From: an uncultured Roseiflexaceae bacterium
GTDB lineage: Bacteria; Chloroflexota; Chloroflexia; Chloroflexales; Roseiflexaceae
Reading direction: 5' to 3'
NCBI GenBank assembly: GCA_937988885.1
Contig: CALKHR010000141.1
Coordinates: 50,228 to 114,227 of the forward strand
DNA length: 64,000 nt
Below, piece by piece: positions 17,555 to 25,979 of the stretch; the first letter of the stretch is position 1, and every line of letters starts with the position of its first letter. The position numbers were made by a program, and so were the translations under genes. The notes under the pieces were generated by a model, which worked only from the letters and a program-made list of their open reading frames with translations, was not told where the DNA came from and did no database searches.

Positions 17555-19060
17555 TTAGAGCGTGTACAACTCGCCGTATTTGGTGCGCAGGTAACGAATG
17601 TATGGCTCGATCGTCAGCGGTTGGCCCGTCGCCTTTTGGATGATCTCATCGGCGGTGAATTTCGAGCCGTGCTGATAGATGTTCTCCTTCATCCAGTTGT
17701 GCAGCGTCGAGAATTCGCCCTGCGCGATCTGGTCGGGGATCTCGGGGTGTTGGCGTACGGCGGCCTCGTAGAACTGCGCGCTCATAATGTTGCCCAGCGT
17801 GTAGCCTTGGAACGCCCCGCCGATGGTGCCAGCGTACCAGTGCACATCTTGCAGCACGCCGTCGCGGTCGTCGGGGGGTGTGATGCCCAGGTTTGCGCGG
17901 TAGCGTTCGCGCCACGCCTCCGGCAGGTCGCGGATGGCCAGCGTCCCCTCAAGCAGCTCAAGCTCAAGCTCGAAGCGAATGATCACGTGCAGGTTGTAGG
18001 TCACTTCGTCGGCATCGGTGCGGATGAGCGAGCGCTGCACCTTGTTGATGGCGCGGTAGAAGGTGTCGAGCGGCACGCCGCCGAGCTGCTGCGGGAACAG
18101 CTCTTGAAGCTGCGGGTAGTAGTACTGCCAGAAGCTGCGACTGCGCCCGACCAAATTTTCCCACAGGCGCGATTGGCTCTCGTGGACGCCCGACGAGGTG
18201 CCGTGCGCGAGTGGCGTGCTCTGCAGGCTGTCGCTGATGCCCTGCTCGTACATCGCGTGGCCCGCCTCGTGGAGCGTGCTGAACAGTGCGTTCGACAGAT
18301 CGTACTCATCGACGCGCGTGGTGATGCGCACATCGGTATTGGCGAAGCTGGTGCAGAAGGGGTGTAACGTCTTATCCTGGCGCCCCCGCTTGAAATCGTA
18401 GCCGAAACGGCTGACGATGCGGGTGCCCGCTTCGAGTTGCAGCGCTTCGGGGTAGTGCTGGTGGAGGCAGGAATCATCGGCGGGGGCCTGCTCGGTGATC
18501 GCCTGCACGATCGGCACCAACTCGGTGCGCAGCTTGCCGAACAGCTCGCGCAGAGTCGAGGCTTTCATGCCGTAGTCGGACTCGTCGATCAGCGGATCGG
18601 CGATATGGTTGTAGCCGGGGAAGAAGTTGGCCAGTTGGCGGCTGAGTTCCAGCGTCTTCTCAAGGTAGGGCTGCATCGCCGCGAAATCGTTGGCCGGGCG
18701 GGCACGCCCCCACGCATCGAACGAGGCGGCCTCGTGGCTGGCGAACTCGGCGACGAAGGAGGCGGGGATGCGGGTTGCTCGCTCGTACTCGCGGCGTGTC
18801 ACGCGGATCAGCGCGGCATCGTCGGATTGCGGGTCGAGATTCGCTTCTTCACTGGAGAGCTCGTCGAGCAGTTTGCCGATGGCGGGGTCGATAAAGTGTT
18901 CGTGCGCGAGGCGGCCTAGCGTGGCGAGTTGTTGCCCACGGGCGGCGGCTCCACCGGGCGGCATATAGGTCGATTGATCCCAGCTTAAAATCGAGGCAGC
19001 GGCTCGTAGGTCGCTCACCGTAGCGAGGAGGCGCTTGAGTTCTTGAATCTTCGACTCCAC
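17555..19060 (-). CDS. M32 family metallocarboxypeptidase (carboxypeptidase Taq type)
   Basis: 501-residue zinc carboxypeptidase that trims C-terminal residues from peptides in the cytoplasm. The zinc motif HEAGH is at about 264-268 with the third ligand Glu near 294 (HESQSRLWEN). The length matches the family. The open frame extends to a TTG at 19078, but the GTG at 19060 has AAGGAGG at proper spacing and is chosen. Confidence 0.93.
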   Translation of the reverse strand: MESKIQELKRLLATVSDLRAAASILSWDQSTYMPPGGAAARGQQLATLGRLAHEHFIDPAIGKLLDELSSEEANLDPQSDDAALIRVTRREYERATRIPASFVAEFASHEAASFDAWGRARPANDFAAMQPYLEKTLELSRQLANFFPGYNHIADPLIDESDYGMKASTLRELFGKLRTELVPIVQAITEQAPADDSCLHQHYPEALQLEAGTRIVSRFGYDFKRGRQDKTLHPFCTSFANTDVRITTRVDEYDLSNALFSTLHEAGHAMYEQGISDSLQSTPLAHGTSSGVHESQSRLWENLVGRSRSFWQYYYPQLQELFPQQLGGVPLDTFYRAINKVQRSLIRTDADEVTYNLHVIIRFELELELLEGTLAIRDLPEAWRERYRANLGITPPDDRDGVLQDVHWYAGTIGGAFQGYTLGNIMSAQFYEAAVRQHPEIPDQIAQGEFSTLHNWMKENIYQHGSKFTADEIIQKATGQPLTIEPYIRYLRTKYGELYTL

Positions 19061-19238
19061 AGGATCTTCCTCCTTCAATATGAAAGCACCTTATGCCATG
19101 CAACAAAAAGAGGTTTACAAAGCTGTCATTGCTTGTAAGCAGGAAATATCGCCGAGTTTCGAAAGTAGTATACCGGATGCACACATAGGATGTGCTCAGC
19201 CACGAGGTTGTGGAATAATTGGCAGAGGCATTGGCTTT

Positions 19239-19853
19239 CTAGGGCCGAATCCGCCGTAGGATCGCGGTGAGGCGATCGTAATCATCTTTGAGTAGCGAGG
19301 CGACTTCGCGACCCGCCCGCACGAGGAAGCCATGCTCGCCTTCCGGTGTTGAGGCGCGGGCACGTGCCGCACTGCGGATCAGCGCCGCCAGTAACTCGTC
19401 GCTCGGGATTTGGTAGGCGAACAGGAGGCTGCGGAAGCAATCTAAGCGCTCGGTGAAGCGAACCAATTCATCGCTTGTACATTCGTAGACGCTGTAGTGC
19501 ACAGGCGGTGGCTGTGGCGGCAGGTATTGGTAGATGCGGTTGTGCTCGACGAAGCCGACCGTAATGGCCGAAAATTCTGTTTGGAGCACTTCAGCGAGAT
19601 CGGGGTGTTCGTGGTAGATCTCATCGTCGTACAGCTCACGGCCCGTGTAGGTGCGCCCACGCACGAGCGCCCGTCCGCCAGGCTCCTTGCTGCCCGTGCG
19701 GATCTCGTATACCAAGCCGTAGATCGACAAGCCCTCACTGCGCGATTGGGCGCGGATCAGCGCGCCAAACGGCGGTGCAGCCAGCAGTTCGTAAGCCCCA
19801 GCGGTAAAGCCGGTCGTCGATGATTCGATGACTTCTCCAATACGCGCTTGCAC
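19239..19853 (-). CDS. HAS-barrel domain protein
   Basis: 204 residues. The N-terminal part (IGEVIESSTTGFTAG, PPFGALIRA, IYGLVYEI) matches the HerA/ATP-synthase (HAS) barrel pattern. The middle IYQYLPPQPPPVHYSVYEC resembles a small protein family common in cyanobacteria. In those genomes it often accompanies a HerA-like ATPase, which is not seen here. Function unknown. The start is GTG at 19853 with AAGGA upstream. Confidence 0.65.
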   Translation of the reverse strand: MQARIGEVIESSTTGFTAGAYELLAAPPFGALIRAQSRSEGLSIYGLVYEIRTGSKEPGGRALVRGRTYTGRELYDDEIYHEHPDLAEVLQTEFSAITVGFVEHNRIYQYLPPQPPPVHYSVYECTSDELVRFTERLDCFRSLLFAYQIPSDELLAALIRSAARARASTPEGEHGFLVRAGREVASLLKDDYDRLTAILRRIRP

Positions 19854-20325
19854 AATCGTCCTTTACAATGCTTGAGAGATTTGCAGTATTGTACACAGGT
19901 TCACGCGCTGCAATGACATATGACTCTGCGTGATGATGAGGTGTCGCCCTTCCATGCGTCTGTTCGTCAAGCGCTCACATCCTCGCCTGCTGTGTTCGGT
20001 TCTGTACGTATTGTACACCAATCACGTTTTAGATGTACGCGCCTGCGATAGAGAGGGTTAGCGGTGGTGTTACGCGCCGTTGTTCTTTGGGCTGTTTCCG
20101 CATATGAAACGGGAAAAATCCGCCGTCATTATACAAAACCTGGTGCGCATTCGCAAATGTGTTCGATTAGCGGAGCCGAGATGCGGCAGCCTGCGGGGGC
20201 CATCTTTAACAACGCGTTGTCAGGTGTGTGTTCTCGTTTTACCGCATTGCGTTGCGTTCTGCAGCATGCTATAATCCCTACTACGCGCGGTATGCCGTTG
20301 TACTATATCGTTTTGGCTCGGAGGC
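19854..20325. other. intergenic region
   Basis: No convincing gene or hairpin. It holds the divergent promoter region, including a plus-strand promoter at 20247-20275. Confidence 0.5.
20247..20275 (+). promoter_or_regulatory. promoter of the methyltransferase-pseudokinase unit
   Basis: TTGCGT (20247-20252), 17 bp, TATAAT (20270-20275) with extended TGC, about 50 bp upstream of the methyltransferase start. Confidence 0.6.
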
Positions 20326-21018
20326 TTGGTGGGAATTGCGCTTGGGCTGCTTGCCGCACTGGCGCTGCTAGCCTTGCTCTATTGGCTGTTCGTCGTTGGT
20401 GAAGCAACCTATCTCGGGCGCTACGCGGTGCGGTTTATCTACCAACGCGGGGCACCTCACTACGATCGGGTGCGGCGTGGTGTGACAGATACCGACGAGC
20501 GAGTGTTGCTGCCACTGTTTTCGAGTGCGCTTGAGCCGTTCGCTGCCCCTCGGGTCCTTGATGTTGCCACAGGCACAGGTCGGGTTCCACTGCTGTTAGC
20601 CCGTCAGCCTTGGTTCACAGGGCATGTGGTTGGCTTAGACCTCACTCCGGCGATGCTTGAGCAGGCCCGCTTACAGGTAGCCAAGTTTGGCATCGCCGAT
20701 CGGGTGACGCTGATCGAGGGGGACGCAGACACGCTACCCTGGCCCGCCGAAGAATTCGATCTGGTCGTCTCGCTGGAAGCGCTCGAGTTCTTCCCATCTT
20801 CGCGGCGTGCGTTAGCCGAAATGGCACGTGTGTTACGGCCCGATGGGACGCTGGTTGTCAGTAAGTACCCTGATGGTTGGGCGCGGCTGTTGCCGTTCAA
20901 AGGGCAAACGCGTCGTTCCATCACGCGCTTCTTGGAAGCGCAGGGAATGCAGCAGATAAGCATTTATGATTGGCAGATTGGGCACTACGAGCTTGTGGTC
21001 GCCAGAAAACGCTCCTAA
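20326..21018 (+). CDS. membrane-anchored class I SAM methyltransferase
   Basis: 230 residues: one N-terminal membrane helix (about 3-25) followed by a UbiE-like methyltransferase domain with VLDVATGTGRVPLLL (motif I), VVGLDLTPAML and a VLRPDGTLVV motif. The substrate is unknown; a lipid or quinone is possible given the anchor (inference). The start is uncertain: TTG 20326 lies almost on top of GGAGG, and GTG 20329 is four bases from it. It lies 40 bp upstream of the pseudokinase on the same strand. Confidence 0.8.
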   Translation: MVGIALGLLAALALLALLYWLFVVGEATYLGRYAVRFIYQRGAPHYDRVRRGVTDTDERVLLPLFSSALEPFAAPRVLDVATGTGRVPLLLARQPWFTGHVVGLDLTPAMLEQARLQVAKFGIADRVTLIEGDADTLPWPAEEFDLVVSLEALEFFPSSRRALAEMARVLRPDGTLVVSKYPDGWARLLPFKGQTRRSITRFLEAQGMQQISIYDWQIGHYELVVARKRS

Positions 21019-21057
21019 CTCATTGCTCTGCCTAAAACGCCGTTTGCACTAGCACTT

Positions 21058-22473
21058 ATGTCACAAGCAACGCCGACATCTCCCCCCATTTTGCATGGCC
21101 GCTACCTCATCGAGGAACAACTCGGTGTTGGCCGTTTAGCGATCGTGTACCGCGCCTCCGACCAACGATTACAACGCAAGGTATTGGTGCATCTCTTCCG
21201 CAAGGAGTTGATGAATCAGGAGCCGCTGCGCCAGCGCTTCATTCAGGAGGCGCACAACGGCGCTCGTCTCTCGCACGCATCGCTGCTGGAGGTGTTCGAT
21301 AGCGGTGAGATCGGGAATCGCCCCTACATGATCACCGAATTTGTGGAGGGGCCATCGCTGCGCGAACTCGGCGCGCTCTCGCTTGAGGATGCCCTGCTCT
21401 ACTTCCGCCAGATCGTCGGTGCGGTGGCCGCCTGCCAAGCCGCTGGAGTGCCGCACCCACCGATCAGCAGCAACAACGTCATTTTGGTGGGCGAAGGGCA
21501 TATCGAGCTGTTCGAGAATTGGATGACGCCAGTCAACGTGATGGCGCTTGATATGGCGGTGTACCGCCCTCCGGAGCGCACCGAGAGCGGCACGCAGACT
21601 CCGGCGAGCGTAGTCTATTCGCTGGGTCTCCTGCTGTTCGAAATGCTCACAGGGCATCGCCCGATTACAGGTGATGATCCTCGTGCGGTTGCGCTCGCGC
21701 ACCTGAACGCCAACATCCCCACCTTGTCGCAAGTGCGCCCACTGCTGTACGTGCCAGCCCTCGAACGGCTGTTGCAACGGGCGACCGCTCGCGACCCACA
21801 GGCCCGCCCGCCCAATGCGCTCGCGTTCAGCCAAGCCCTCGACGATATTCGGCGCACGCTCTCCGGAGATACACAGCCGTTGACGCTCCCTCCGGTGCAG
21901 CCCACAACCCTGCGCGAACGTATCAACCGCACGGCGGAGGAGATCGTGGCACCGCGCCCTGTGCCGCAGCCCGTCGATGTCTCGTACGAAGGCGTCGCTC
22001 AGGACCCATCCGTTGGCCGCTATGTGCGTCCTCCCGCTCGTCTGTCGAACCGCCGCCAGCGCTCGATCTCCGGTATAGTCGTGGTGCTGGTGTTGCTCCT
22101 ATCGTTTAGCTGTGGCGCATATTATGTGGCGAGCTATGCGCTGAGCGCGGTCGCGAATGTCCAACTCCCACGCTTGGAGGTCAACCTGCCCTCGTTGCCA
22201 GAGCTTGGCTTTAGCCTTCCCGAATGGCTGACCGGCGTCGTCAGCGGCCCGGGTGAGGTGTTGGTGGTGAATGCTGGGGGCGGCGAACTGAACCTGCGTG
22301 CTGAACCAGGCTTGAAGACTCCTGTGACAGCCGTGATCCCGAACGGCACACGGGTCCGTAAACTCGGTGGCCCAGAAATTGTTGACGATGTAGCCTGGCT
22401 CCACGTGCGCGTCAGCCTGCCGAGTGGTGAGCAGGAGGGCTGGGTATCGGCAATTTATGTGAAACCCGAGTGA
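21058..22473 (+). CDS. Ser/Thr kinase-like protein lacking catalytic residues (pseudokinase), TM and SH3 tail
   Basis: 471 residues. An N-terminal PknB-like kinase fold (about 14-270) has the Gly loop LGVGRLAIVY, helix C Glu near 64, YRPPER for the APE region and VYSLGLLLFEMLTG. Three catalytic elements are changed: the VAIK Lys is His45 (VLVH), the HRD Asp is Pro135 (HPPISSNN), and DFG is ENW (153-155). A membrane helix follows near 345-365, and a bacterial SH3 domain (about 400-471, ELNLRAEPG, GWVSAIYV) lies outside the cell. It probably acts as a binding or scaffold module rather than an enzyme (inference). No ribosome-binding site is visible before the ATG. Confidence 0.85.
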   Translation: MSQATPTSPPILHGRYLIEEQLGVGRLAIVYRASDQRLQRKVLVHLFRKELMNQEPLRQRFIQEAHNGARLSHASLLEVFDSGEIGNRPYMITEFVEGPSLRELGALSLEDALLYFRQIVGAVAACQAAGVPHPPISSNNVILVGEGHIELFENWMTPVNVMALDMAVYRPPERTESGTQTPASVVYSLGLLLFEMLTGHRPITGDDPRAVALAHLNANIPTLSQVRPLLYVPALERLLQRATARDPQARPPNALAFSQALDDIRRTLSGDTQPLTLPPVQPTTLRERINRTAEEIVAPRPVPQPVDVSYEGVAQDPSVGRYVRPPARLSNRRQRSISGIVVVLVLLLSFSCGAYYVASYALSAVANVQLPRLEVNLPSLPELGFSLPEWLTGVVSGPGEVLVVNAGGGELNLRAEPGLKTPVTAVIPNGTRVRKLGGPEIVDDVAWLHVRVSLPSGEQEGWVSAIYVKPE

Positions 22474-22693
22474 CACGCCCATCGCGAACGATCGCCCCAT
22501 ATCATCACATTCATGCTCAGAATGTGCTGATCTTGAACCATTTCTCTCACTTCGTTCGAGGTACAGAACGTGGTAGAATGAGAGATACATTCTCGCTACA
22601 CGCTTCATACGTTTATCGGAAACCCGCAAGAGAACCCGCTCCTTAGAGGAAGCCAACGCTTCCAATCGTTCCTTCAGACCGTAGGAGAAAACG

Positions 22694-23464
22694 ATGCCGC
22701 TCAGATTATCAGACGCGGTAGTTCAGCGTCTCAAGCAGGCCCGCCGCGTTGTTGCGTTAACGGGCAGTGGCTTAGCTTCTGCAAGCAAAGTGCCTTCGTT
22801 CCGAGAGGCTCACGTTGGTGAATGGGCCCAATACGATGTGAGCGAACTTGCGACGGAACAAGGCTACCTGCGGAATCCACGGTTAGTATGGGAATGGTAC
22901 GAACATCGTCGGCGCTGCGCCGAAGCGCTTGAGCCAAGCCCATCGCACTACGCTTTAGTCGATTTAGAGCAACACTACCCCCAATTTACTTTGATCACCC
23001 AAACCATCGATGGCTTGCACTGGCGCGCTGGTTCGCGCGATTTGATCGAAGTGAACGGCTGTTTGCGCCGGAGTCGCTGCTACGATGCTGGGCATGTGAA
23101 CAGTAGTTGGGAGGAAGAAGGCGAATCGCCACCGCGCTGCAGCCAATGTGGCAGTATGCTGCGCCCCGGGGTGGTGCTCTTTGGCGAGGGCTTGCCGGAA
23201 TGGGAATTGCGCCGCGCTCAGCGTGCCGTCGAGCAGTGCGACCTCTTTTTGGTGGTGGGCGAAGTGGGCGTGATCCAGCCAATTGCTTCCTTCCCAATGC
23301 TCGCCAAGCGTGTTGGTGGCTACGTTCTTGCGATCTCCACCGATGAGTCGATCTACACCCTCATGGCCGATGAAACGATTGCGGCGGACCCGGGCGATGT
23401 ATTGCCCGAGTTGGTGCAGCTCATTGTGGAGGAGCCGGAGGGGTTGCAGGCAACGACTGTATAG
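22694..23464 (+). CDS. Sir2-family (sirtuin-like) protein with altered catalytic site
   Basis: 256 residues with a sirtuin NAD-binding layout: TGSGLASASKVPSFR (usual GAGxSxxSGIPxFR), TQTIDGLHWRAG (usual TQNIDxLH) and VVLFGEGLP. The general-base His of the ELHG motif is Asn121 here (IEVNG), and the GTS motif reads GEV. Zinc ligands are partial: Cys129, Cys149, Cys152 with possibly His134. Deacetylase activity is therefore doubtful. It may bind NAD or ADP-ribose, or hydrolyse NAD (inference). The ATG at 22694 has AGGAG. It is followed 9 bp later by the DUF402 gene. Confidence 0.8.
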   Translation: MPLRLSDAVVQRLKQARRVVALTGSGLASASKVPSFREAHVGEWAQYDVSELATEQGYLRNPRLVWEWYEHRRRCAEALEPSPSHYALVDLEQHYPQFTLITQTIDGLHWRAGSRDLIEVNGCLRRSRCYDAGHVNSSWEEEGESPPRCSQCGSMLRPGVVLFGEGLPEWELRRAQRAVEQCDLFLVVGEVGVIQPIASFPMLAKRVGGYVLAISTDESIYTLMADETIAADPGDVLPELVQLIVEEPEGLQATTV

Positions 23465-23473
23465 AGCTACTGT

Positions 23474-23980
23474 ATGCGATCATTACTGATACATTCCACG
23501 AAGTTCGATGGGAGTTTACACTATCGCTATACCGCTACTATCGTGCATGAAACGCCCGAGGTAGTGATGGTCTACACATCGCCAGGGCAATCGTACGACA
23601 GTTATCGTGGAGGCGGTGAAACGAAGAACCACTCACTTCAACTGTATTGGCCATCTCGGTACTATAACGTTCATGTCAATTGGTTCGCCGATTGGCGCAA
23701 TCGAACGCACTACGTGAATATCGCAACACCAGCAACGTGGGATCAGGACGCACTTCGTTATGTGGATCTGGACCTTGACGTTATCTGGAGCGCCGTGACC
23801 GGCGAGGTCATTTTGGATGATGAGGATGAGTTTGTGCTGCACCAGGCACGTTTTGGGTATCCATCGTCGTTAATTGAACGCGTATGGCAGAGCCAAGGAG
23901 AAGTGCGTGATCTGATCGCACAGAGACTGTATCCTTTCGATGGAAGCTTGTACGCGTGGAGGCCCAATGGAGCAGCATAG
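23474..23980 (+). CDS. DUF402 domain protein
   Basis: 168 residues matching the DUF402 barrel family (FomD-like), with YVNIATPATWD, RYVDLDLDVIW and GEVILDDEDEF. Known relatives include a phosphodiesterase/nucleotidase-like enzyme; the role here is unknown. It begins 9 bp after the sirtuin-like gene and its end overlaps the start of the acetyltransferase gene, so the three are probably co-transcribed. Confidence 0.8.
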   Translation: MRSLLIHSTKFDGSLHYRYTATIVHETPEVVMVYTSPGQSYDSYRGGGETKNHSLQLYWPSRYYNVHVNWFADWRNRTHYVNIATPATWDQDALRYVDLDLDVIWSAVTGEVILDDEDEFVLHQARFGYPSSLIERVWQSQGEVRDLIAQRLYPFDGSLYAWRPNGAA

Positions 23981-24593
23981 TCTCAGAACTCGGATCCGGC
24001 CTTGGCGTCGGCACGATGATATCGTTGCCGAACAATGGCCCCCTTATGATGATCCGCTTGATACATTGTGGAATTTGCCCCGTCAACTCTCTGCCAACTC
24101 GTCGCAGTGGTCGCACGGCTTCGAGGTCAGCAGTATGCGGCGGACGTGGGCTGTCGACGATCTGCGTGGTCAATTGATCGGACGGATCTCGCTGCGCGAG
24201 ATCGACGAGCGAGCAGGTGTCGCGCGTTTGGGCATCACCTTTGGCGCGCCGTATGTGGGCCAAGGGCTCGGCACCGAAGCGCTGGCCGCCTTTTTGGATG
24301 GCTATTTCAACGACCTCAACTTCCGCGCAATGGTGCTCGATGTCGCCGCTCCAAACCAACGCGCGGTGCGCTGCTATCGGCGGCTCGGCTTCGAGGTGAT
24401 CGGCAACGATTGGCGGGATGCCGGCTATTACTTCGATGCCAGTGTGTTGGAATGGCCGTGCTATGCGCATCTGCGGCAGTACTTCCGGTTCGCACAGTAC
24501 GGTGTCTGGGTGCAGTTCTTCGAGATGCGCCTCGAACGAAGTACCTGGTTGGCGCTGCGCCAAGAGATGCGCCACGTTCAACACAACTCCTGA
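23967..24593 (+). CDS. GNAT-family N-acetyltransferase
   Basis: 208-residue acetyl-CoA-dependent acetyltransferase. The acetyl-CoA loop VGQGLGTEAL and the following FRAMVLDVAAPNQRAVRCYRRLGF strand-helix are typical of RimJ/RimL-like GNATs. The ATG at 23967 has GGAGG upstream and overlaps the DUF402 gene by 14 bp. An open frame extends nine codons further but lacks a better site. Substrate unknown. Confidence 0.85.
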   Translation: MEQHSLRTRIRPWRRHDDIVAEQWPPYDDPLDTLWNLPRQLSANSSQWSHGFEVSSMRRTWAVDDLRGQLIGRISLREIDERAGVARLGITFGAPYVGQGLGTEALAAFLDGYFNDLNFRAMVLDVAAPNQRAVRCYRRLGFEVIGNDWRDAGYYFDASVLEWPCYAHLRQYFRFAQYGVWVQFFEMRLERSTWLALRQEMRHVQHNS

Positions 24594-24700
24594 TGAGCAG
24601 GGCAACACAAGAGCCTCACTATCATATGCCGATCGTACTACAGACGATGCATAATCGTATATGCATAGAGGGGGATACCACGTAGGGACTATTAGGTACT

Positions 24701-24728
24701 TTGCGGCGTTTAGTTGCTATGGTATGAT
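24701..24728 (+). promoter_or_regulatory. promoter of the nucleotidyltransferase-like gene
   Basis: TTGCGG, 16-bp spacer, TATGAT (24723-24728), about 75 bp upstream of the ATG. Confidence 0.4.
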
Positions 24729-24801
24729 ATGAAACGGCGCATCTAGGCTGCTGCGTCATTTCGTTCCTTTTGCACAACTACGACCTTTCATCGGAGCGGC
24801 T

Positions 24802-25365
24802 ATGTCCTTAATTGCAGGAAATCTTGGCGTTGTACAGCGTTTGCTCGATGCTCAGCAGCTGACTTGGGGTATATGTGCAGGTGCAGCAGCGCATCTTTAT
24901 GGAGATCGACGTCCTATTCAGGATGTTGATCTTTTGGTGACGACTGGCCAACTGCCAACCGTTGTGAAGTTACTGCAACAACAGCAAAAAGCAGTTCAAT
25001 TCGATGGGCAACGTATCCTCTGGCGTGGTATCAAAGTTTTCGATGATCTCACTATCCGGCGCAACGGTGTAGTTTACCCATATACCCTGGATTCGCTCAT
25101 GGCATCGCAGCTTCGCCGCATGCCCTTGCTCGGCGCGATGGTTTTGGTGTTATCGCCCGAGGATGTCTTGCTTCATAAGGTTGCAATGGGGCGAGGAGCC
25201 GAGGAAGGGAAGCACGATCTTGCGGATGCCGCTGGGATCATTCGCCGCCAAAAGTTCGATCTCGACTATATGCGCCAGCGCCTTCAGGTGATGAATGCAA
25301 CTGCGGCCCTCAAACCTATCCTCGCGAACCTTGGGGTTGATATCGATCAGAAGAGCGAATCGTAA
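24802..25365 (+). CDS. nucleotidyltransferase-superfamily protein
   Basis: 187 residues. GAAAHLYGDRRPIQDVDLLV resembles the GxxxxxYGxxR..xDxDL/V core of the MNT/AbiEii-like nucleotidyltransferase fold, followed by LSPEDVLLHKVAMGRGAEEGKHDLADA. Relatives act as toxins, drug-modifying enzymes or unknown proteins. No partner antitoxin gene adjoins, so a toxin-antitoxin role is not supported. It has its own promoter (TTGCGG-16-TATGAT at 24701-24728) and terminator. Confidence 0.65.
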   Translation: MSLIAGNLGVVQRLLDAQQLTWGICAGAAAHLYGDRRPIQDVDLLVTTGQLPTVVKLLQQQQKAVQFDGQRILWRGIKVFDDLTIRRNGVVYPYTLDSLMASQLRRMPLLGAMVLVLSPEDVLLHKVAMGRGAEEGKHDLADAAGIIRRQKFDLDYMRQRLQVMNATAALKPILANLGVDIDQKSES

Positions 25366-25413
25366 CGTACGGTTCGCAGTTTGTTTGTCGATCTGTCATC
25401 GGTTGTGTGTGAG

Positions 25414-25442
25414 TGTGAGTGTTTGCTCCACTCACATTTTTT
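25414..25442 (+). terminator. terminator of the nucleotidyltransferase-like gene
   Basis: Eight-base-pair stem TGTGAGTG/CACTCACA (25414-25421, 25429-25436), 7-nt loop, then T6. Confidence 0.8.
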
Positions 25443-25483
25443 GTGATGTCGAGGCGTTGCTACGCGCAGCACCTCGACATCAC
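25443..25483. repeat. GATRTCGAGG palindromic repeat, copy 1
   Basis: Hairpin with arms GTGATGTCGAGG and CCTCGACATCAC. Related palindromes occur at 34607-34645 and 63915-63956, each downstream of a gene, which suggests a dispersed palindromic family. Confidence 0.65.
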
Positions 25484-25979
25484 CTGTTTTGAGGAATGTG
25501 AGAGGCTTTCTGGAAAGTATTCCAATGCGGAAGCAACGAGCATCAGGCGGCTCATAAGTGAAACTGTGTGCACTTTTTGATGTGTCTCCTTTGCGAGAGC
25601 GTCGGATGCGCTATACGCGGACATGCGCGTACTCGCGAGCAGGTCGGCTTGCTGCGTAAGCCCAAAGGGCCGGTCGTGGCCCTTTGGAAACCCCGACCGG
25701 GGCTTATCGCCCCTGGACCCCAAGGAATCCGCTCTGTCAGGTGGGTGCTATTTGGTTCCTCGGTATGGTTCTTGTTCGGTGGTCTGTATGCGTTTTTTCT
25801 GACACGCAGGTATCTCTGCTCACAACCTCCCGATACTTTTTAGAACTTTATGCGCGCAGTCCCACTGTGAGCTTTTGCGCTTCTATACCCCCACATGCAT
25901 GCCACATTCGAACAAAACTGCTTCTAGATTTCGAACAAATCGGCTATAATAGCATCGAACATTAGTGCAGGAGCGACAC
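25484..25979. other. ligA upstream region with GC-rich structured block
   Basis: No gene is supported. At 25662-25687 a 10-bp hairpin (CCAAAGGGCC/GGCCCTTTGG) is followed by CCCCGACCGGGG. The segment CCGGTCG in the first part is complementary to CGACCGG in the second, so two structures compete. The repeats TTCGAACAAA at 25907-25916 and 25930-25939 lie just upstream of the ligA -10. Confidence 0.4.
25945..25950 (+). promoter_or_regulatory. ligA -10 element
   Basis: TATAAT at 25945-25950, about 30 bp before the ligA ATG. The -35 (TTCTAG, 17 bp upstream) is weak. Confidence 0.5.

Noticed and set aside
24802..25365. Toxin of a toxin-antitoxin pair
   Set aside because: The nucleotidyltransferase-like motif is present, but no antitoxin-sized gene adjoins; the XRE protein is 7 kb away.
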